Assembly: GCA_033439685.1 (NCBI GenBank) | Contig: JAUEDM010000007.1 | Location: 1,612,001-1,676,000, forward strand | DNA: 64,000 nt | Direction: 5' to 3' | Source of the DNA: Apodospora peruviana | Taxonomy: Eukaryota > Ascomycota > Sordariomycetes > Sordariales > Lasiosphaeriaceae | Shown: positions 11,330-24,496 of the stretch, in pieces | How positions within the stretch are numbered: the stretch's first letter is position 1 | Layout: each line of letters starts with the position of its first letter | Position numbers and translations under genes: made by a program | Notes under the pieces: generated by a model | What the model was told of the DNA's origin: nothing | What the model saw: the letters and a program-made list of their open reading frames with translations, nothing else | The model's database searches: none

Positions 11330-14300
11330 GGCTGCTGGCTCGACAAGGTGCCAGCGCTGGCGCGAGGTCGCGTCGTGGTGTTGGGTCGGGGTTGCGGAGT
11401 GCGAAAGTGCGCTGCGGGTGTCGATGCGGATGTTGGGCGGGCGGATTGAATGTTGTCTCACGACGAGGTGGAGGGTGGTGACGGTAACGGGAGTTTGGGC
11501 GTCACTGTCAGGCGTCCAACAAGGGAGGGGGAACCTTAGGTAGGGACCCGCACTCTGCTAGCAGAGCATGGAACTGGAACGCTCGGCGGATGCGGGCCAG
11601 TGACGAGCGACGCTGCGAGCGACCAGGGGAGCAGCTGGCGACCTGGTAGGAGCCCTGGTCTGTTCTTCGGCCTTGTTGACGCGTTAGGCGACCGAATGAG
11701 TGCGAGGGCCGATTCAACCTCGCAGCAGAACAAAGGGCCGAGGACCTAAGGCGAAAGGAACCCAGAACCTAGGTAAGAAAGAAGATGAAGGGGAGCGAAG
11801 TCGAAGTCGAAGTCGAAGTTGAAAGAGGGTATGTGACCTGGAACCTGAGGTAAGGTAGGTTTAGTGGCAAAAGGTTAACCTGGAAGGTAAGGAGATGCAA
11901 TTGTTGAGGAGTACGATATGGAATCGGGACCAGGCACAGTATTCCGCTCAAGGACTCATGGCGGGATGTCTGCCCAGTGTCTTGCTGAAGAAGTATTGAA
12001 CGGTCGAACGGTCGGTCTTGGGTCTAGACCTAGACTATCACAGCAGCACAGTTAATAAGGACGGATGCGTGTTGACGAGAGATCAGACCCGGGGAGGTCA
12101 GGTCGCTAGGTCGGTTCCTGGATTGATTGGGGATCCATGCAAAGGTGAGAGTCCGTAACCACTGGCACTAATAAGCCGTACTCCGTGGCACTTCTCGTAA
12201 GCTGAGATCGTGCACCTCAGTGAATAAACTTTGGGCCGCTGGGCTGTCGATGCTGTGGCTTTGGTGCGCGTACGGGTTACAGCAATGCCAGTGCACTGTG
12301 GCTGGGCAAGGTCCGGTCTCCGCCAACCTGAAAACCGCCAAACGGGGCAAGTCCATCCTATAGAGCAGAGGTGAAGCGCGCTATTCGCTAGCCGACTCCC
12401 CGTCATCCATTTACGGAATATTGCAACTCGACACCCACAGCGCTGCCAGGTTCCAGGTTGTATGTCCCGCAACCTTACGAACGAAAGACTCGCCACGAAA
12501 AGCTCATTCACGGGAATGAAATATATTACTATATCTTGTTCCTTGCTAATCTTTCCATCTGAGATCATTCATTTGCTTCAAGCATCCATTTTGGAGCTGA
12601 TCCAGCGCAAATCTGTCGGTGGGACCTTACGTGTAGGCTCTGGGACCCATTTCTAGGTAGTAGTTGCGATAAGGTACTGGGCCTCGAAAATGACGTTCGA
12701 GAGGACGACCCCGGACCTTCTCACGGTTGGATGGTTGATCAGTGGTGAAGTCGCGTCCAACCCCATGACGGGGACGTTTCATAACTCTTTGATCGGAGCT
12801 CTAGGAGCATGTGTGAGTGCCGGACTTTGTCAGCTGATTGACCGGACCCGACTCGACTCTTCTCTTGAGCCTCTCGTCACGAAGCCAGAGATAGATACAG
12901 GCAGCTTCTGGAGCTGTGCACTGGGTAACGTCACCATTCGCTATGGCCGCATGGGCAGAGCCGCTTGGCAAGCTCTGAAGAAAAGCCAGTGATAGCTCCG
13001 ACCTTCTGTGTCTCATCCCGATTCCGGCTCCGGCTCCAGCTGTCTCTGCCGATCTTGTTCGATTGGCCGTCTTTCTGGTTTCGGTGGGCAATGGAGGTCG
13101 AGTTGCACCGCCGGGCCGTAGTACTACAAGCAAACCATGCTTCTCGAGTGTTCCGCGGAGCAAAAGCAACACATGAGAACTCTTCTGGAGATGATAATCC
13201 ACGCAAGGCCCTTGTCAATCGCATTGTGCAATTGCAACACGCAAGATGGCGGAACCATGGCCATGGCTTGCTTATAACACGCGGACCTCTTGTTGAAATA
13301 TTGGGCATCAACCTACAATACCTGACCTGAACCTCACAGAGAGGCTGACAGGGTTGGCTTAACCGCCGCGCCCACATCCTCACGCAGCACCCTTTCGTGT
13401 GCCTTCGGTTTTCTTTGGTTTAGGCGTACCGCATCATCGGCTGTGGGGTAACGTGAGAAACAAACGCAAGATTGAGCCAATTGGCCCCAGTCTCTTCACA
13501 CCTTCAAGCCCGAGTCCTGCAACCACCAAGACGCCACATATACGAGATCAAAAGTAGACCGTAAAGTGTGGGGTTGGTATGACATTGGTGAACAAATCTA
13601 GAGGTAGACTGTCTGTATGTGCACATCGTCGCCCCAGTCGGATGCCTGAGAAAGTCGATCCAGAATCTAGAACCAGCCCTCAAACAACGCAGTCCTTCCA
13701 CAAGGCCGGCTAACTGACTCGGTCCCATCCACATCGACCACCAACCTGTCTGTGAATGATAAGAAAGCAAGTCGCCTGGATGGATACATGTAAGGCTATA
13801 GTTGGTTGGTATTGATATTGGTATCGTAAGCAAGAAAACGAGGACCATAACGAGCTCTGCGAGATCCCTGGCCGCCCCCTCTTCTGTCCCTTCACCGAAG
13901 TAACCGACCGAGGCAGCTAGAGATGTCTTGTTTAGGTACCTAGGTATGGCTGATCGTACTGATCAACGATTTATCAGAACCCTAGATTTGAACTGAACAG
14001 TTGAACCAGAGACGCAGAGACGGAGACCAAATCAATTGATCAATCGGTAACAGTGGGCTCCTAAACACCCCCTTTCCCCAAGGACTTGACGCCAGCCGGG
14101 AAAATGATATGACAGTCTAGAACGGTTGGCCACATGAACAAACAAACAAACCAATCATAGTATCATTAGGAGAGGAGAGAGAAAACCGTATGTCTTCATG
14201 GACCTCGTCAAAAAGAGCGAGAAATTAAACGAAAGAAGTGGTAGTAGCAATAGCAGCAACATAAACAGTTCCGCGAACATGCTTAGCAAGAGTTATGTGA

Positions 14301-14848
14301 GTGGTATCCAACGCAGGAAACAGGTAAACAGACAAATTCAAATCAAATCATTTTGATAGATGGAAAATAGGTTTAGAAGCAAAAGAGAAGAGAGAAAGAT
14401 AGTGTGCCAACTACAGAAATTGGACCCCCGTAGACGTGAAAATATAAAATTTGATCAAAATCTTGTCAGTGGGAATCACTGGCAAGGGGGAAGAAAAGAA
14501 GACGAGATAGGGAATAAGAGATATCCGCAACGAGGAAATGTGGTACATCAAAACGTATCAAAGCCAGACAGACTGAAAAGGCTCCCGAATCATCTCCATT
14601 CTCCTCCTCCTCTTCCAGCAAATCTTTAAATCCCAACTTGAACGACTGTCCGAAAGTTTCCCACTGTCATGTAAAAAAATGGCCCGGCATGATTGTATCC
14701 TCAAAGAAACGGCATCATCGCTAAGCCGAGAACGAGAAGATCAAGAACAAACTTTTCCACCTTTGACATAACGGCGTTTCGAGAGAAGTAGAAGAAGACG
14801 TGCCCACACTGCTATCACTCACAACTTACTCGCCTGTCGTGAAAGATC
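11330..14848. other. Long gene-free region upstream of YAK1
   Basis: This 3.5-kb stretch holds the YAK1 promoter/leader and, further on, the 3' UTR of the PUB1-type gene. A (CGAAGT)4 hexanucleotide array lies at 11796-11819. TACCTAGG-type motifs lie at 11766-11777, 11842-11860, 12655 and 13932-13946. The largest ORFs (around 12690-13380) overlap on both strands, lack recognisable domains and have no paired splice sites, so I call none of them. Confidence 0.55.
11796..11819. repeat. (CGAAGT)4 hexanucleotide repeat
   Basis: Four perfect tandem copies are followed by a diverged fifth, in the YAK1 upstream region. Confidence 0.9.
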
Positions 14849-16599
14849 CTATCCTTGATAGCCGGCGAATCCGTTGTTGAAGTTCTGTGCCGCAGGTGGC
14901 TGCGTCCACTGTTGCTGCTGGGCATTGGGCCCGGCCTGGCCGCGACCATATCCACCAGCACTCGGCGGGCCCGCGAATCCCATCGGCTGCGAGTTATACC
15001 CGGCCGGCGACTGAGCCTGAGGACCGGTGTAGTTGGTCTGTTGACCTCCAGGACCATACGAACCTAGGCAGCTGTCAGCACCAATCCTCACCTGGAGCTC
15101 TAGCAGAGCTACTTACCACTATACTGGTTAAAATAGGTGGAAGGCGTACCTGGATAGCCCGGAGTCTGCGCGCTCTGAGGGCTGTACTGCTGGTTAGGAT
15201 CAAACTGTTGAGGGTTCGGCGTCTTGTCCTTGCCCCACTGCCAAGGTGTTAGAATTAACTATCAACATGTCAAAGCCGGAGAACTTACGCTGCACTTCAG
15301 AGGACGGCCATTAACATTATAACCGTTCAGCTGGCAGATAGCCATGGCCGCATTCTCATGGCTATCCATCTTGATGAAAGCAAAGCCGCGGTCCGCCTGG
15401 AAACGCGACTCTACAACATAACCAAAATTCTGGAATAAGGGAACCAGATCGGTCTGCGTCGTGTAGGGGGTCAGATTGCCAACGTAGCAGGTGGTCTGCC
15501 AGGCAGGAGTCTGGTTCACGATCATATCGTAGCTGTGGACACCATGCGTAGGGAAATGGTGGTGGCCATAGGGAGTGGTCGGCGTCAGACCCATCTGCTG
15601 CATGGCCGCCTGCTGGGCAATGGACGGCTGACCCTTCTGGTTGGCCCAATTGCAACGAATGGCACGGGATCCAAGCCATTCGCCGTCCATGGAGCTCAAA
15701 GCCTTCTCAGCATCCGGTCGCTCCCGGAAAGCGACGAAGCCGTAACCGCGAGAGCGGCCAGTCTTCATGTCCCACATGACACGAGCCTCAGAGACAGAAC
15801 CGAAGGCAGAGAAGGCTTGGAGAAGGACCTCATCGTTCACTTCGTTGGACAGATCGCCGACGAAGATGTGGAAGTGGTTTGAAGTGTCCTCCTTGTTCGT
15901 TGAGTTGGACTGATAGGCCCAGTTCACACGAATTTCCTGTAAAAGTCGTCAACACGTTGCTCGCTTCGGCGCGGAGATGTGGGTAGACTGACCGATTGAT
16001 GGACACGACGGCCGTTCAAGGTTTGCATAGCGCGCTCGGCGGCACCGGGATCGTCATACTCGACAAAGCCATAGTTATACCCCTTAGCCTGCGCGAAGCA
16101 GGAAGTCAGTTCACAAGTTCGAGATATAATAGGGGGGGAAGGAATGGAGGTTGACGGGAGGCAGATAACAGTAGTGAGACGATATTTAACTGACTCGAGT
16201 AGTGGCGGAGCTCGGTTCACTCACGTTCTTATCAGGAATAATTTTGACGTTTTGAACATGTCCAGTAGTCTCAAATATCTGACGCAGAACATCCTCAGTG
16301 ACACGGGGGTCCAGTCCTCCCACATAGAGCGCCCGCTTGTTAGGCTCGGGGGCCGCGCGGCGGGCGAAGGGACCACCGCTACCGGGAGACATGACGCCGC
16401 TCTTATCGCCGCTCCCCCCCATCGGCGACGTGATCGCGGTGGGAATCGGGTTCGTGTTCTGCGGGATGTGCAGCGGCGGCGGTGGCAGGTGGGAAGGGTT
16501 CGACGATTGGTTCTGGCCGTTCTCGTATCCCGGCGCGCCAGCGTTCGGCTGGGGCGGGGGAGGGAGTTGCCCAGTCGTGGAAGGTCCGTTGTCAGCCAT
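14849..16599 (-). CDS. PUB1: TIA-1/Pub1-type poly(U)-binding protein with three RRMs
   Basis: The exons are complement(14849..15063, 15117..15237, 15289..15936, 15993..16088, 16225..16599), giving 484 residues. All four introns (136, 56, 51 and 53 nt) are in phase. A Pro/Gly-rich N-terminus precedes RRM1 at about 89-165 (RALYVGGL, then GYNYGFVEY). RRM2 starts near 180 (HIFVGDL, then SRGYGFVAF) and RRM3 near 310 (TCYVGNL, then RGFAFIKM). The tail is Gln/Gly/Tyr-rich and prion-like. RRM number, order and spacing match the TIA-1/Pub1/Csx1 family, which binds U-rich mRNA and enters stress granules. The start ATG at 16599 begins MADNGPSTTG. A 116-codon in-frame open leader precedes it but has no ATG. 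The stop is TAG. Confidence 0.92.
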
Positions 16600-19062
16600 G
16601 TCGAGGAAGGTGAAGGTGTCGTTGACGAAGAGAGAGCTGGATGAAAAATGGAAGGCGGCGGTGATTGGGAGAAGAAGTATTGCGCAGGTTCCTCTTGGCG
16701 AAGAAGCCCCACAAATTGTTACTAGATCGAATGTCTGCGAAGCGGGCAGCACCTCGAGCAGCAGCAGAATGCGAATGGAAGAGAATCCGACAACCGGCGC
16801 AACTCTGTTGGCCGAAAAAGCTGAGATAAAACGCAGAAGTGCAGCCGACAGGAAATCGATGGACTGCTTGGTCTTGGACTCGATCGCCACGTTGCGGTGG
16901 CTAGTATGAAGAACAAGGGGCGGGGAGCTCCTTATTTTAGCTGGCACCAGACCAACGTGACAGCGTCAAAACGGGTGCGCTAAACAAGCGGAGACGACCG
17001 ACGACAGACGACAGATCTCGGCGAAGAGGACGGGTCGCGGTGCCTTGACTTGACGCTAGGAGATGGAACGTCAAGGGAACAAGACGAAAAGGCGGCGTGC
17101 GAGGAAAAGCACGGCAGCGGGTTGACGACGTGAGGAGATGGAGATTTGGAGATTGCAAAGGACAGACAAGTCAGATGGCGGTGATAAGGGAACCTGAAAG
17201 CAGAAGCCTCTAGAAAACGACGACGACGGAGAGGAAAAAAACGGCCGTCAAAAGTGAGGAAGCCCCAGAAAATCGCAACACGATCCGATATGATACTTGA
17301 CGGGCTCTCCACGAAGGTGTTAGGGGGGTAGAAGGAAAAAATTCAAAGGGGAAAGCTCACAAGCCCGTGACGAGGCGGAGAGAGGGGAAGGATTTTTGCT
17401 CGACCATTCAATGCTCAGGTTGGGATCCATTGGCGGTCCGCATTTTGCTCCAGCAGAGCAGCAGCAAGGCCCTGGCCGGCAGCGCCCTGCACCCACGCCC
17501 ACGCCCACGCCCACCACGCCAAAATTCAGGGCCCCAGGTGGCCATAGCACCTTCTGATCTCCCGCCTCCCGCCCGCGGCGCGCCTTTTCAACAGCTGCCT
17601 GGGCTGTCAGCTTCCATTGCCGGGCTACCTAAAGATATACGTACTGATGTGTACATCTGTTTGTTATCTCTGGCGAACGCGAGCAGACAGGAGCTGCCTC
17701 ATTTGCTACCTTGTTAGCCTTGACCTTGATCTCGAGCACCGAGGATGCTCCAAAGACCCTTGGTGCATGATGTCTTTGATCTGAAGGCACAGTACTCTCC
17801 CCTGGAGATAGAGCTTAGAAGTCACAACCACCCTCTAACCGGTTAGGACATTGAAACTCTGATAGGCGCCTGCTGAGTATGGTACCGTACCAAGTACAAA
17901 ACTCTTATTTACAGGAGATGACAGGATGACCTCCGAGACACTGTCTCCCTTTCTAGAACCCAGCACGGCATGGGAGACATGGCCAGGATGATACCGGCAG
18001 CCATGCATGATTTTGACTCGTCTTTTCATTAAACAGCCAACCACGTGCCCACGATCCGGGGTTCTTATAGCGGCCAGCTTGGCTGAAAGTAGCAAGTACG
18101 GAATACATTGTCAGTATTTGTTGGGCTTGTTATGTACCCCGTATCGGATGTGAAGATTAACATGATAACACAATTTGAGAGACACGATCAAAAGGCCTGA
18201 TGAAGGTGCTCCAGAAATCTTATGAAAAAGTGAGAAAAAGCTGCATGCAGGTGCACGTCCTGACAACCACGGAAGGCACAGGCGCACGGCACAAAGACAC
18301 ATCCCGCGATCCACATCGCACACGGGCCAGGCGACGGGACCCACCTGCTCCTCGTCCGATGTGGGCGCGGCGTTGGATTAGCGCTAACTGATCAAGCTTG
18401 GACCTGGGGCTGGTTAATCAATGGAAATCAAACTCAAACGAGTGGAACGTCAATTGTGAACCACTGGAACCACTCACCAATCACCGTTGGAAGCCGAAAG
18501 GTGTCAGACGATCATCAGCCAGGAACGGTCAGTCAGCACATGGAGGTTGAGAGACTTCCAGCTAGCAATATTGCTTCAAAACGTTGCGCCGTTGAGCAGT
18601 CGCCTAGGTGGACTCGGCGCAGCAGATCCTCTGTGGATCTAGGCTGAAGTGAATACGGTAACTCAGCATGGGCAAACCTCATTCATATTGAGCTCGAGAC
18701 AATAGCAAGCAGCAGCAGCAGCAGCAGCAATCACAATCCCATTCACCCAACACACAACCGCCACATATCTCATCTATGCGTCGACCACACTCCGCATTCA
18801 CTCTGTCAACCACGGCCATGGTCATTTCGCTACCATCGTCGACAGACCACCCGGTACATAGTTTCTCTGGCCAACGGCTGCCACACCATCTCTGAGCCAT
18901 ATCTCGGTCAACTCTTCACTCTCAACTCTCGCTTTCCGCCCGTCGCCTGCAGACTTTACGCTGCCGACCTTTTCACACACGAAACACACGACATATATGT
19001 GTCCATATCCATAAATACTACTTACTCATTATCATAGCCTAATCACTCTCGACATCGTCAAC
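16600..19062. other. Divergent intergenic region
   Basis: This 2.5-kb region separates divergent starts and should hold the PUB1 and MED2-like promoters. The PUB1 leader side is strongly pyrimidine-rich on the coding strand. A CACGCC-type short repeat lies near 17490-17515 and an (AGC)7 array at 18708-18728. No gene is supported. Confidence 0.55.
18708..18728. repeat. (AGC)7 trinucleotide repeat
   Basis: Seven perfect units lie about 335 bp upstream of the MED2-like start. Confidence 0.9.
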
Positions 19063-20488
19063 ATGGCCGCCGCAAGACAGCCCCAGCAATCCAAGACGGT
19101 GCCGATGGACACCCTACAAAACGCCTTTAATGAAGTGGTATGCATGCTTCCATTTCCAAGCGTACCATCAACTATGAACTGACCAGGACTCAAACATATA
19201 GGTTGTTCAGACTGGCAAGGTGTTTAAGAGCGCCGGCAAGGATGGCAAGGCAAACGTGGCTCTTGCGAACATGGTGGTCAACTCTAGGATACCGGCCTCC
19301 ATCGAATCCTTCAACTTTGCACTCGACGACCTGGAAGGCGAGATTGTGAGTGCCAAAGCTCGCCAGTCGTTATGCGTGGATTAAACTAACACGTACCAGC
19401 TCAAAGCCAAGACGGTTATTCAGAGAGATCTCAACCTGCTGAAGGCGAACCGGAGACCACCACAGCCCGAGCAGAGAGCTGGTCCCCCAGCTCCACCGGC
19501 GCCCATGTCCATTGATTTAGGTTCTCCCAGCATGGGGAGGGTTGTTACACCTGTTCCAATCCCCATTCCGGGCCAGACCAGCAGCCCGGTGGTATCCTTC
19601 CAGCCCTTCCAGGGCCCAAACCCGAACTCCGGCCGGCCGGTGAAGCAAGACCATAAGCCAGTTGCGCCATTCCCAAATATGGGCGGCTTCGACTTGACTG
19701 TCTCTCCTGAAGTCAAGGCGGTGCCAGTCCCCAGCCCGAAGCCAGCCCACAAGGTTAAAGAGCCTAAGAACTCGCCCCGGCCGTCCATGGCTGCGAAGCC
19801 TGCGAGTGTGCCGCCCAGGAAGGAGACCAAGATCCTCCCACCGCAGCCTCCACGACCGGCATCTGCGACGCCACAGACATCTCCAACGATGGTGAAGAAA
19901 GCAGCCGCTGCACAATCATCCGCAATCGCACAGAGCAACCACGCCCCAAGACCACCCCTAAAGCAGACTCCAGTACCGGTACCAGTAATACCACCACACC
20001 CAGCATCCGTGTCAGCACCAGCGCCGGCACCTCCACCACCGGCACCAATGCCACCTACAACGGGGGCCGAGAACATCTTTACCGACATGGCGTTCTCGTT
20101 GGCGCCTCCGGAGACTCCTGGCGGCACTAACAACCAAACACAACCGCAAGAAATCGACCTAGTAGCCCTTGGAGCCGGGTCTACAGACCTATCAAACTTC
20201 ACCATAGACAGCAGCTTTGGGACTGGCCCGGATGCCATGGCAAACCTGGGGTATCGCGCACCACAACACGGCGGCGGGAACGACGCCAACAATGTGTCTG
20301 GCGTCGACGAGAAGATCGATAACCTGTTTGACCTGGGCTCGGCCGGGATCGATAATATCGAGATGAACTACGATCTCGGCGACAACGGCGGCGACAATAG
20401 CAGCTTCAACGACATGTTCTTTAACATGAACGACGACAACATGGCGACGGACGAGTTTGAGCAGGACCATGCCTACTTTGGGAAATAG
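19063..20488 (+). CDS. Med2-like Mediator tail subunit (putative), three exons
   Basis: The exons are 19063-19137, 19202-19345 and 19400-20488, giving 435 residues. The introns are 64 and 54 nt and in phase. The first ~90 residues form the only folded-looking part. They are helical, with a central phrase SFNFALDDLEGEILKAKTVI that resembles the helical N-terminus of fungal Mediator subunit 2. A long Pro/Ala/Thr-rich linker follows. The C-terminus is Asp/Asn/Phe-rich (FNDMFFNMNDDN), an acidic, aromatic-rich segment of the kind seen in transcription coactivators. If the call is right, it acts in the Mediator tail module in the nucleus, where activators bind. The family assignment is tentative because the conserved region is short. 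Confidence 0.7.
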
Positions 20489-21036
20489 CAGCATCCCAGT
20501 ATCCATGCGCAGGCTGGATAATGTATTGGGAGAGAGGGAGGGACGGCCGTATTTATTATTTGATTTGGCGTTTTACCGGGGCTATAGCGAAGCCGGGAAT
20601 GACGGGTAAATACCACGGGCAGCAATGATATTTTTGACCTTTTTCTCTTCACCTTTAACTGTATGTGTTTTTGGTGTTTTCTTGAAGGCTACCGTAAATG
20701 CGAACACACAGCTTCTTTCGGTTGATTATTTGCGTTGTCGCCAAAGCTGATCTAACTGGCTCGTTTGGGTCTCATTGAAGACTCGACAGCCCACCCCGCT
20801 TTCAGCACAGGTAGGATATCCACGAGGGCAGTAGATTTATTCACACACGGATACATGTATATATACACGATAGATCTAGGTATCGAGGAAAGGGGATATA
20901 CATGGTAAAATAAATACAAGTAAAATAAGTAAACAGTTCTGGTGGTGAGAACCCAAAATTTACAGTGAAAAAAAGACAAGAAACACATCCAACACCCCAC
21001 CTACCTTACCCATAGGGACCAGTAGAGTGACGGGAT
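20489..21036. other. Intergenic, convergent 3' ends
   Basis: This AT-rich stretch contains 3' UTRs of two converging genes. A CTACCTTACC motif lies near 21000. Nothing else is evident. Confidence 0.6.
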
Positions 21037-22317
21037 TCAAGGACCCTGCGTAACCTTCCACATATCCCCCAGCATGCCCGGAAACTTCTCATTCCTCCAC
21101 CCCTTCCAGTCGTGGCTCATCAAACCCCAGGTCTCATCGGCATCAACATTTCCGTCTCTCAAATAATAACTCCCCTGGAGCGCCCAGACCGCCCAGTCAG
21201 CGTCGTTGCTCGTCATGTAGGACACCAAGCACTTGAGGTAGCGATCATCCTGGGCGTTCAGCCCGTTCTCGCTGCCGCCCAGCATGCCGACGCCAAACTC
21301 GGACAATATCAGCGGACCGGTATAAGGCTTGTTCTGCTCCAGCACGAAACCCGAAAAGGTGCCATACTCGGCCTTGACGGCGTCGCAGTTCTGGAACGGA
21401 TCGGGAAAGGTGACGGTAAAAGAATAAGCGTGCATCTCCCAGACGTGCTTGCCAGCCCAACCGCTCGTGTCGAGCATCTTGTTTTTGGGACGGACGTGTG
21501 TCAGATCGGTCGAGCTCTGCACGCCGCCCACAACGACCAAAACGTCTGGGTTGGCAGCGTGGACGATGTCGCCGCCTTGCTTGATGAACCTGTACCAGTC
21601 GGCCCTGCCGTTGAAACTGCCTTGCAGCAGAAACTCGCGTATCTCGTTGCGCAGCGACATGGCCACCACGCCCGGGTGGTCGGTCGCCCAGACCGCCATG
21701 GTTTGGAGTCCAGTAAGCCAGTCCTGCGTCTTGAAGAAGCGTGAGTTCCACGAGTTGTACCCGAACCCTTCGTCCCACCAGCCGTTGCCGTCCGTCAGGT
21801 TGCAGCACCACGTCGCCTTAGACACGTGGTTGTCGAGGATCGTCATGATGCCCGCCTCCCAGAGGGTGTCGACGACGTTAGTGTACACGTCGCGGGTTGT
21901 TGCCGTGGCGATGAAGGGGTTTTTAGAGATCACGTTAGCGTAGAGGCCCGTCATGGCGGGAGCGGGCACGCCGGCGGCGGCGGCGGCTTGGCTGAACGAG
22001 TCGGCCACTTTCATCGTGTTGCCGTTGAGCGCGTGGTCGATGCTGTACGTCAGGCGGACGCAGTTGAACCCTTGCTGCTTGATCCAGTCGACGATGTAGC
22101 CGACGGGCTGCTTGTCGAGCCCTTCGGGGATGTTGGCTTCCTGGTGGCCGGCCCAGTTGACGCAGCGGAACTTGACGCGCTGGTTGTTGGCATCAAGGAT
22201 CCATCGGGACGAGGACTTGAGTGGGAGGGCGGCCTGCTGAGCGAATATTACGGTGGTGAAGAAGGCCAGGAGGGCGAGAAGGAGCCGGAGCCGTGGGAGA
22301 TGGGTGGCGGCGGCCAT
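21037..22317 (-). CDS. Secreted glycoside hydrolase family 5 (cellulase-like)
   Basis: This is a single-exon gene of 426 residues. The start is the ATG at 22317, which places a signal peptide at residues 1-26 (hydrophobic core LRLLLALLAFFTTVIFA) before QQAALPL; the upstream frame has no ATG. The fold reads as a GH5 barrel: VNWAGHQEA near the N-terminus, NCVRLTYS, ILDNH, the acid/base Glu in SLRNEIRE (~225), the WEMHAYS strand, and the nucleophile Glu in LILSEFGVGM (~340). GH5 enzymes are retaining beta-glycosidases acting on glucans or mannans; I cannot set the substrate. There is no carbohydrate-binding module, GPI signal or transmembrane tail. An N-glycosylation site (NLTD) lies beside the WCC motif. 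Confidence 0.9.
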   Translation of the reverse strand: MAAATHLPRLRLLLALLAFFTTVIFAQQAALPLKSSSRWILDANNQRVKFRCVNWAGHQEANIPEGLDKQPVGYIVDWIKQQGFNCVRLTYSIDHALNGNTMKVADSFSQAAAAAGVPAPAMTGLYANVISKNPFIATATTRDVYTNVVDTLWEAGIMTILDNHVSKATWCCNLTDGNGWWDEGFGYNSWNSRFFKTQDWLTGLQTMAVWATDHPGVVAMSLRNEIREFLLQGSFNGRADWYRFIKQGGDIVHAANPDVLVVVGGVQSSTDLTHVRPKNKMLDTSGWAGKHVWEMHAYSFTVTFPDPFQNCDAVKAEYGTFSGFVLEQNKPYTGPLILSEFGVGMLGGSENGLNAQDDRYLKCLVSYMTSNDADWAVWALQGSYYLRDGNVDADETWGLMSHDWKGWRNEKFPGMLGDMWKVTQGP

Positions 22318-24496
22318 CTTGACCAGCCCTATAGAAGGTTGCCCGGCGAGAGTTTGAGAGAGTAGGTATGGCTCAGGAGAAAACGAACGAGGTGTCAAGC
22401 AGAAACGAGTGTGTAAGTGATAATTACATCCGACAACAGAGCCTCACCGACAGAAACAGAAATATCGGAGCATATAAACAGTACCTAGACAAGAGAAAAC
22501 AAAGTGACAGGACGATGGGGCTATCTCATCTTAAGTAGTGTATCCCCAAGGGACGGGGGTGTGTGTCGGTGTGTGTAAGTAAAGTGAGCAGGTGAACGAA
22601 TTATATGAAAAAAAAAAGAAGGAACCAAAGCTGGGCGGCCGCAAGGATGTCACGTCGGCCAACCATACGGGCACATATGCGCGGTATGTGTTAGCATAGA
22701 CCGTTGAACACATGCAAGCAAACAAGACGATTAACAAGAAAGGAGGTGTGAAAGGGGAAGGGGAGGAGGATGAGGGGCAGACAACCTAATCACTGCTAAC
22801 CTCCTTCTCGGGTCAGTCAACTCCGTTGCCTGTTCTTATTCGACGGCATCGACAAGTCTTCTCGACGGTCTAGACAAGGGGAAACCGTTGCACCTCCTAG
22901 CTGTATGTCCCTATTCCGTATAATAGCCATGAAGGCGGATCACTTGAATCCAGGCCAAGCGAGAGGGCCCTACTCGTCAGGTCTAAGATCCAGGAGAATC
23001 TTAACAAGTGCCCTCACTTTCTCAGACGGCGTATTCAGGCCCGACAAGTACGGAAGGAAGCCGCTTTTAGATGCCAGACGAGGCATATTTACTTATGTTA
23101 ACGGGCAGAATAAAATAACGAACCTGGGAAGAAAAAGAGAAAATGGGCCAACACCATCCAGACCGAAAGATGGAATTATGGAAGATTTGTGTGATGGCCC
23201 CCGTTGTGTTCAACCCCGGCACCTGTCTTGTGATTGGAAGCTGTGCGAGATACTAAAAAAAAGGGAGATTGAACAGAAACACTCAAAGACAGCTACTTAT
23301 ATGGCAAGTCAGTCAGTGACAGTTCGGTTCGATCAGGCTGCCTCGCTCGGAGCAATCTGACACCTCCTGTCCAGATACCTAATCAGTGGCGATACCAAAA
23401 AGACAGCCAGACAGACAGACAGTCGCAATAAATCGTGTCGTCAATGATCGAATGCAGGTCGCCACAAGGGAAAACATGGAATCAAACAAAGTCGCCTCTC
23501 TCCCGCAAGCAAGTGATATCAGCAAATGGGAACACTGAACTTGACCTGCAATATCTTAGGTCAATGGGACCCTTTACGCCACTTCACACCCCATCCACAC
23601 TTATATCAAACCACAAATAAGGTACCGAAACCAGATTGGCCAACTTTGATCCGCGGCGCACACCTACACTAAGGTAGCTTTTAGAATTGCCAAACCGTCA
23701 TCCAGTCGCTATTCTTCGCGGGGTACAGGACCGCAAAGGAGGGGGCGGATGTTAATTCTGGCACTTGACCAATCCAACCAATAGAATGTTCCAACATCTC
23801 AACTGCCAACATTCACGTTACTACCCGCATCATTTGGGCGAGATTTGTCTCAAGCCCGTGATCTTTTTTGGTCTCAAAAATACAGAACCGTGAGTGACTG
23901 ACTGGTAATACTCATTCAAGACACCACCAGATGAGGATTGAAAAGGGGGGGTGGCTCCTTCAGAAGACAGCTGACTGATCAGATGAGATGTTCAAGACAG
24001 TCCATCGTGGAGAATCCCCTGACAGCTAGCTTGTACGGATCTGGCCGCCAACAAGCAAAAGGAGCGCCAACAGGCATCATAACATCATACTCACATCTCC
24101 CAGGTTCGGTTATCAACGCAGCGCAGAATGAGAAACGGCCGCCTCCGCCGCATCCGGGGACCAGTTTGTTATAACTCGATTTAATTAGTATGTATGTACG
24201 GTAATAATCATCTTGTCGTCACAACCCGCTTTTGGGCAGGTTGATGTTATTACCTACTTAGGCAGTCCTGCTTCTTCATATATCGTAACGTCGTAATCCA
24301 ACCAGGGAAACATAAGAAAGAAACACGCTAAACAAACGCCGGCAGCCCACCAACGATCCAGGTTGGTGATGCCAATAATTCTTGATGCGCCTAGCAGTTT
24401 TTTTTTTTCGCCGCCAGGTCTCCACCGGGTATTCCTGAAAGCCATCAACGCGAAGAAACTTCGCAGTATAAAAAGAAAATACAGATAATACTTCGA
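22318..24496. other. Intergenic region
   Basis: This 2.2-kb stretch lies between two minus-strand genes, holding the GH5 promoter and the 3' end of the PH-domain gene. There is a short CAGA repeat near 23405-23425 and a T-run near 24400. A 151-codon open frame at 22905-23360 shows no domain and I do not call it. Confidence 0.5.

Noticed and set aside
12690..13380. Overlapping ~100-150-codon frames on both strands
   Set aside because: No domain, contradictory strands, no paired splice sites.
19420..20292. 290-codon Gly-rich antisense frame over the MED2-like gene
   Set aside because: The Gly/Ala/Thr pattern is what antisense of Pro/Ala-rich codons gives; there is no domain and no splice logic.
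22905..23360. 151-codon plus-strand frame upstream of GH5
   Set aside because: It has an ATG but no recognisable domain, mixed composition, no leader or 3' context, and no homologous phrase I know. Possible but not supportable.
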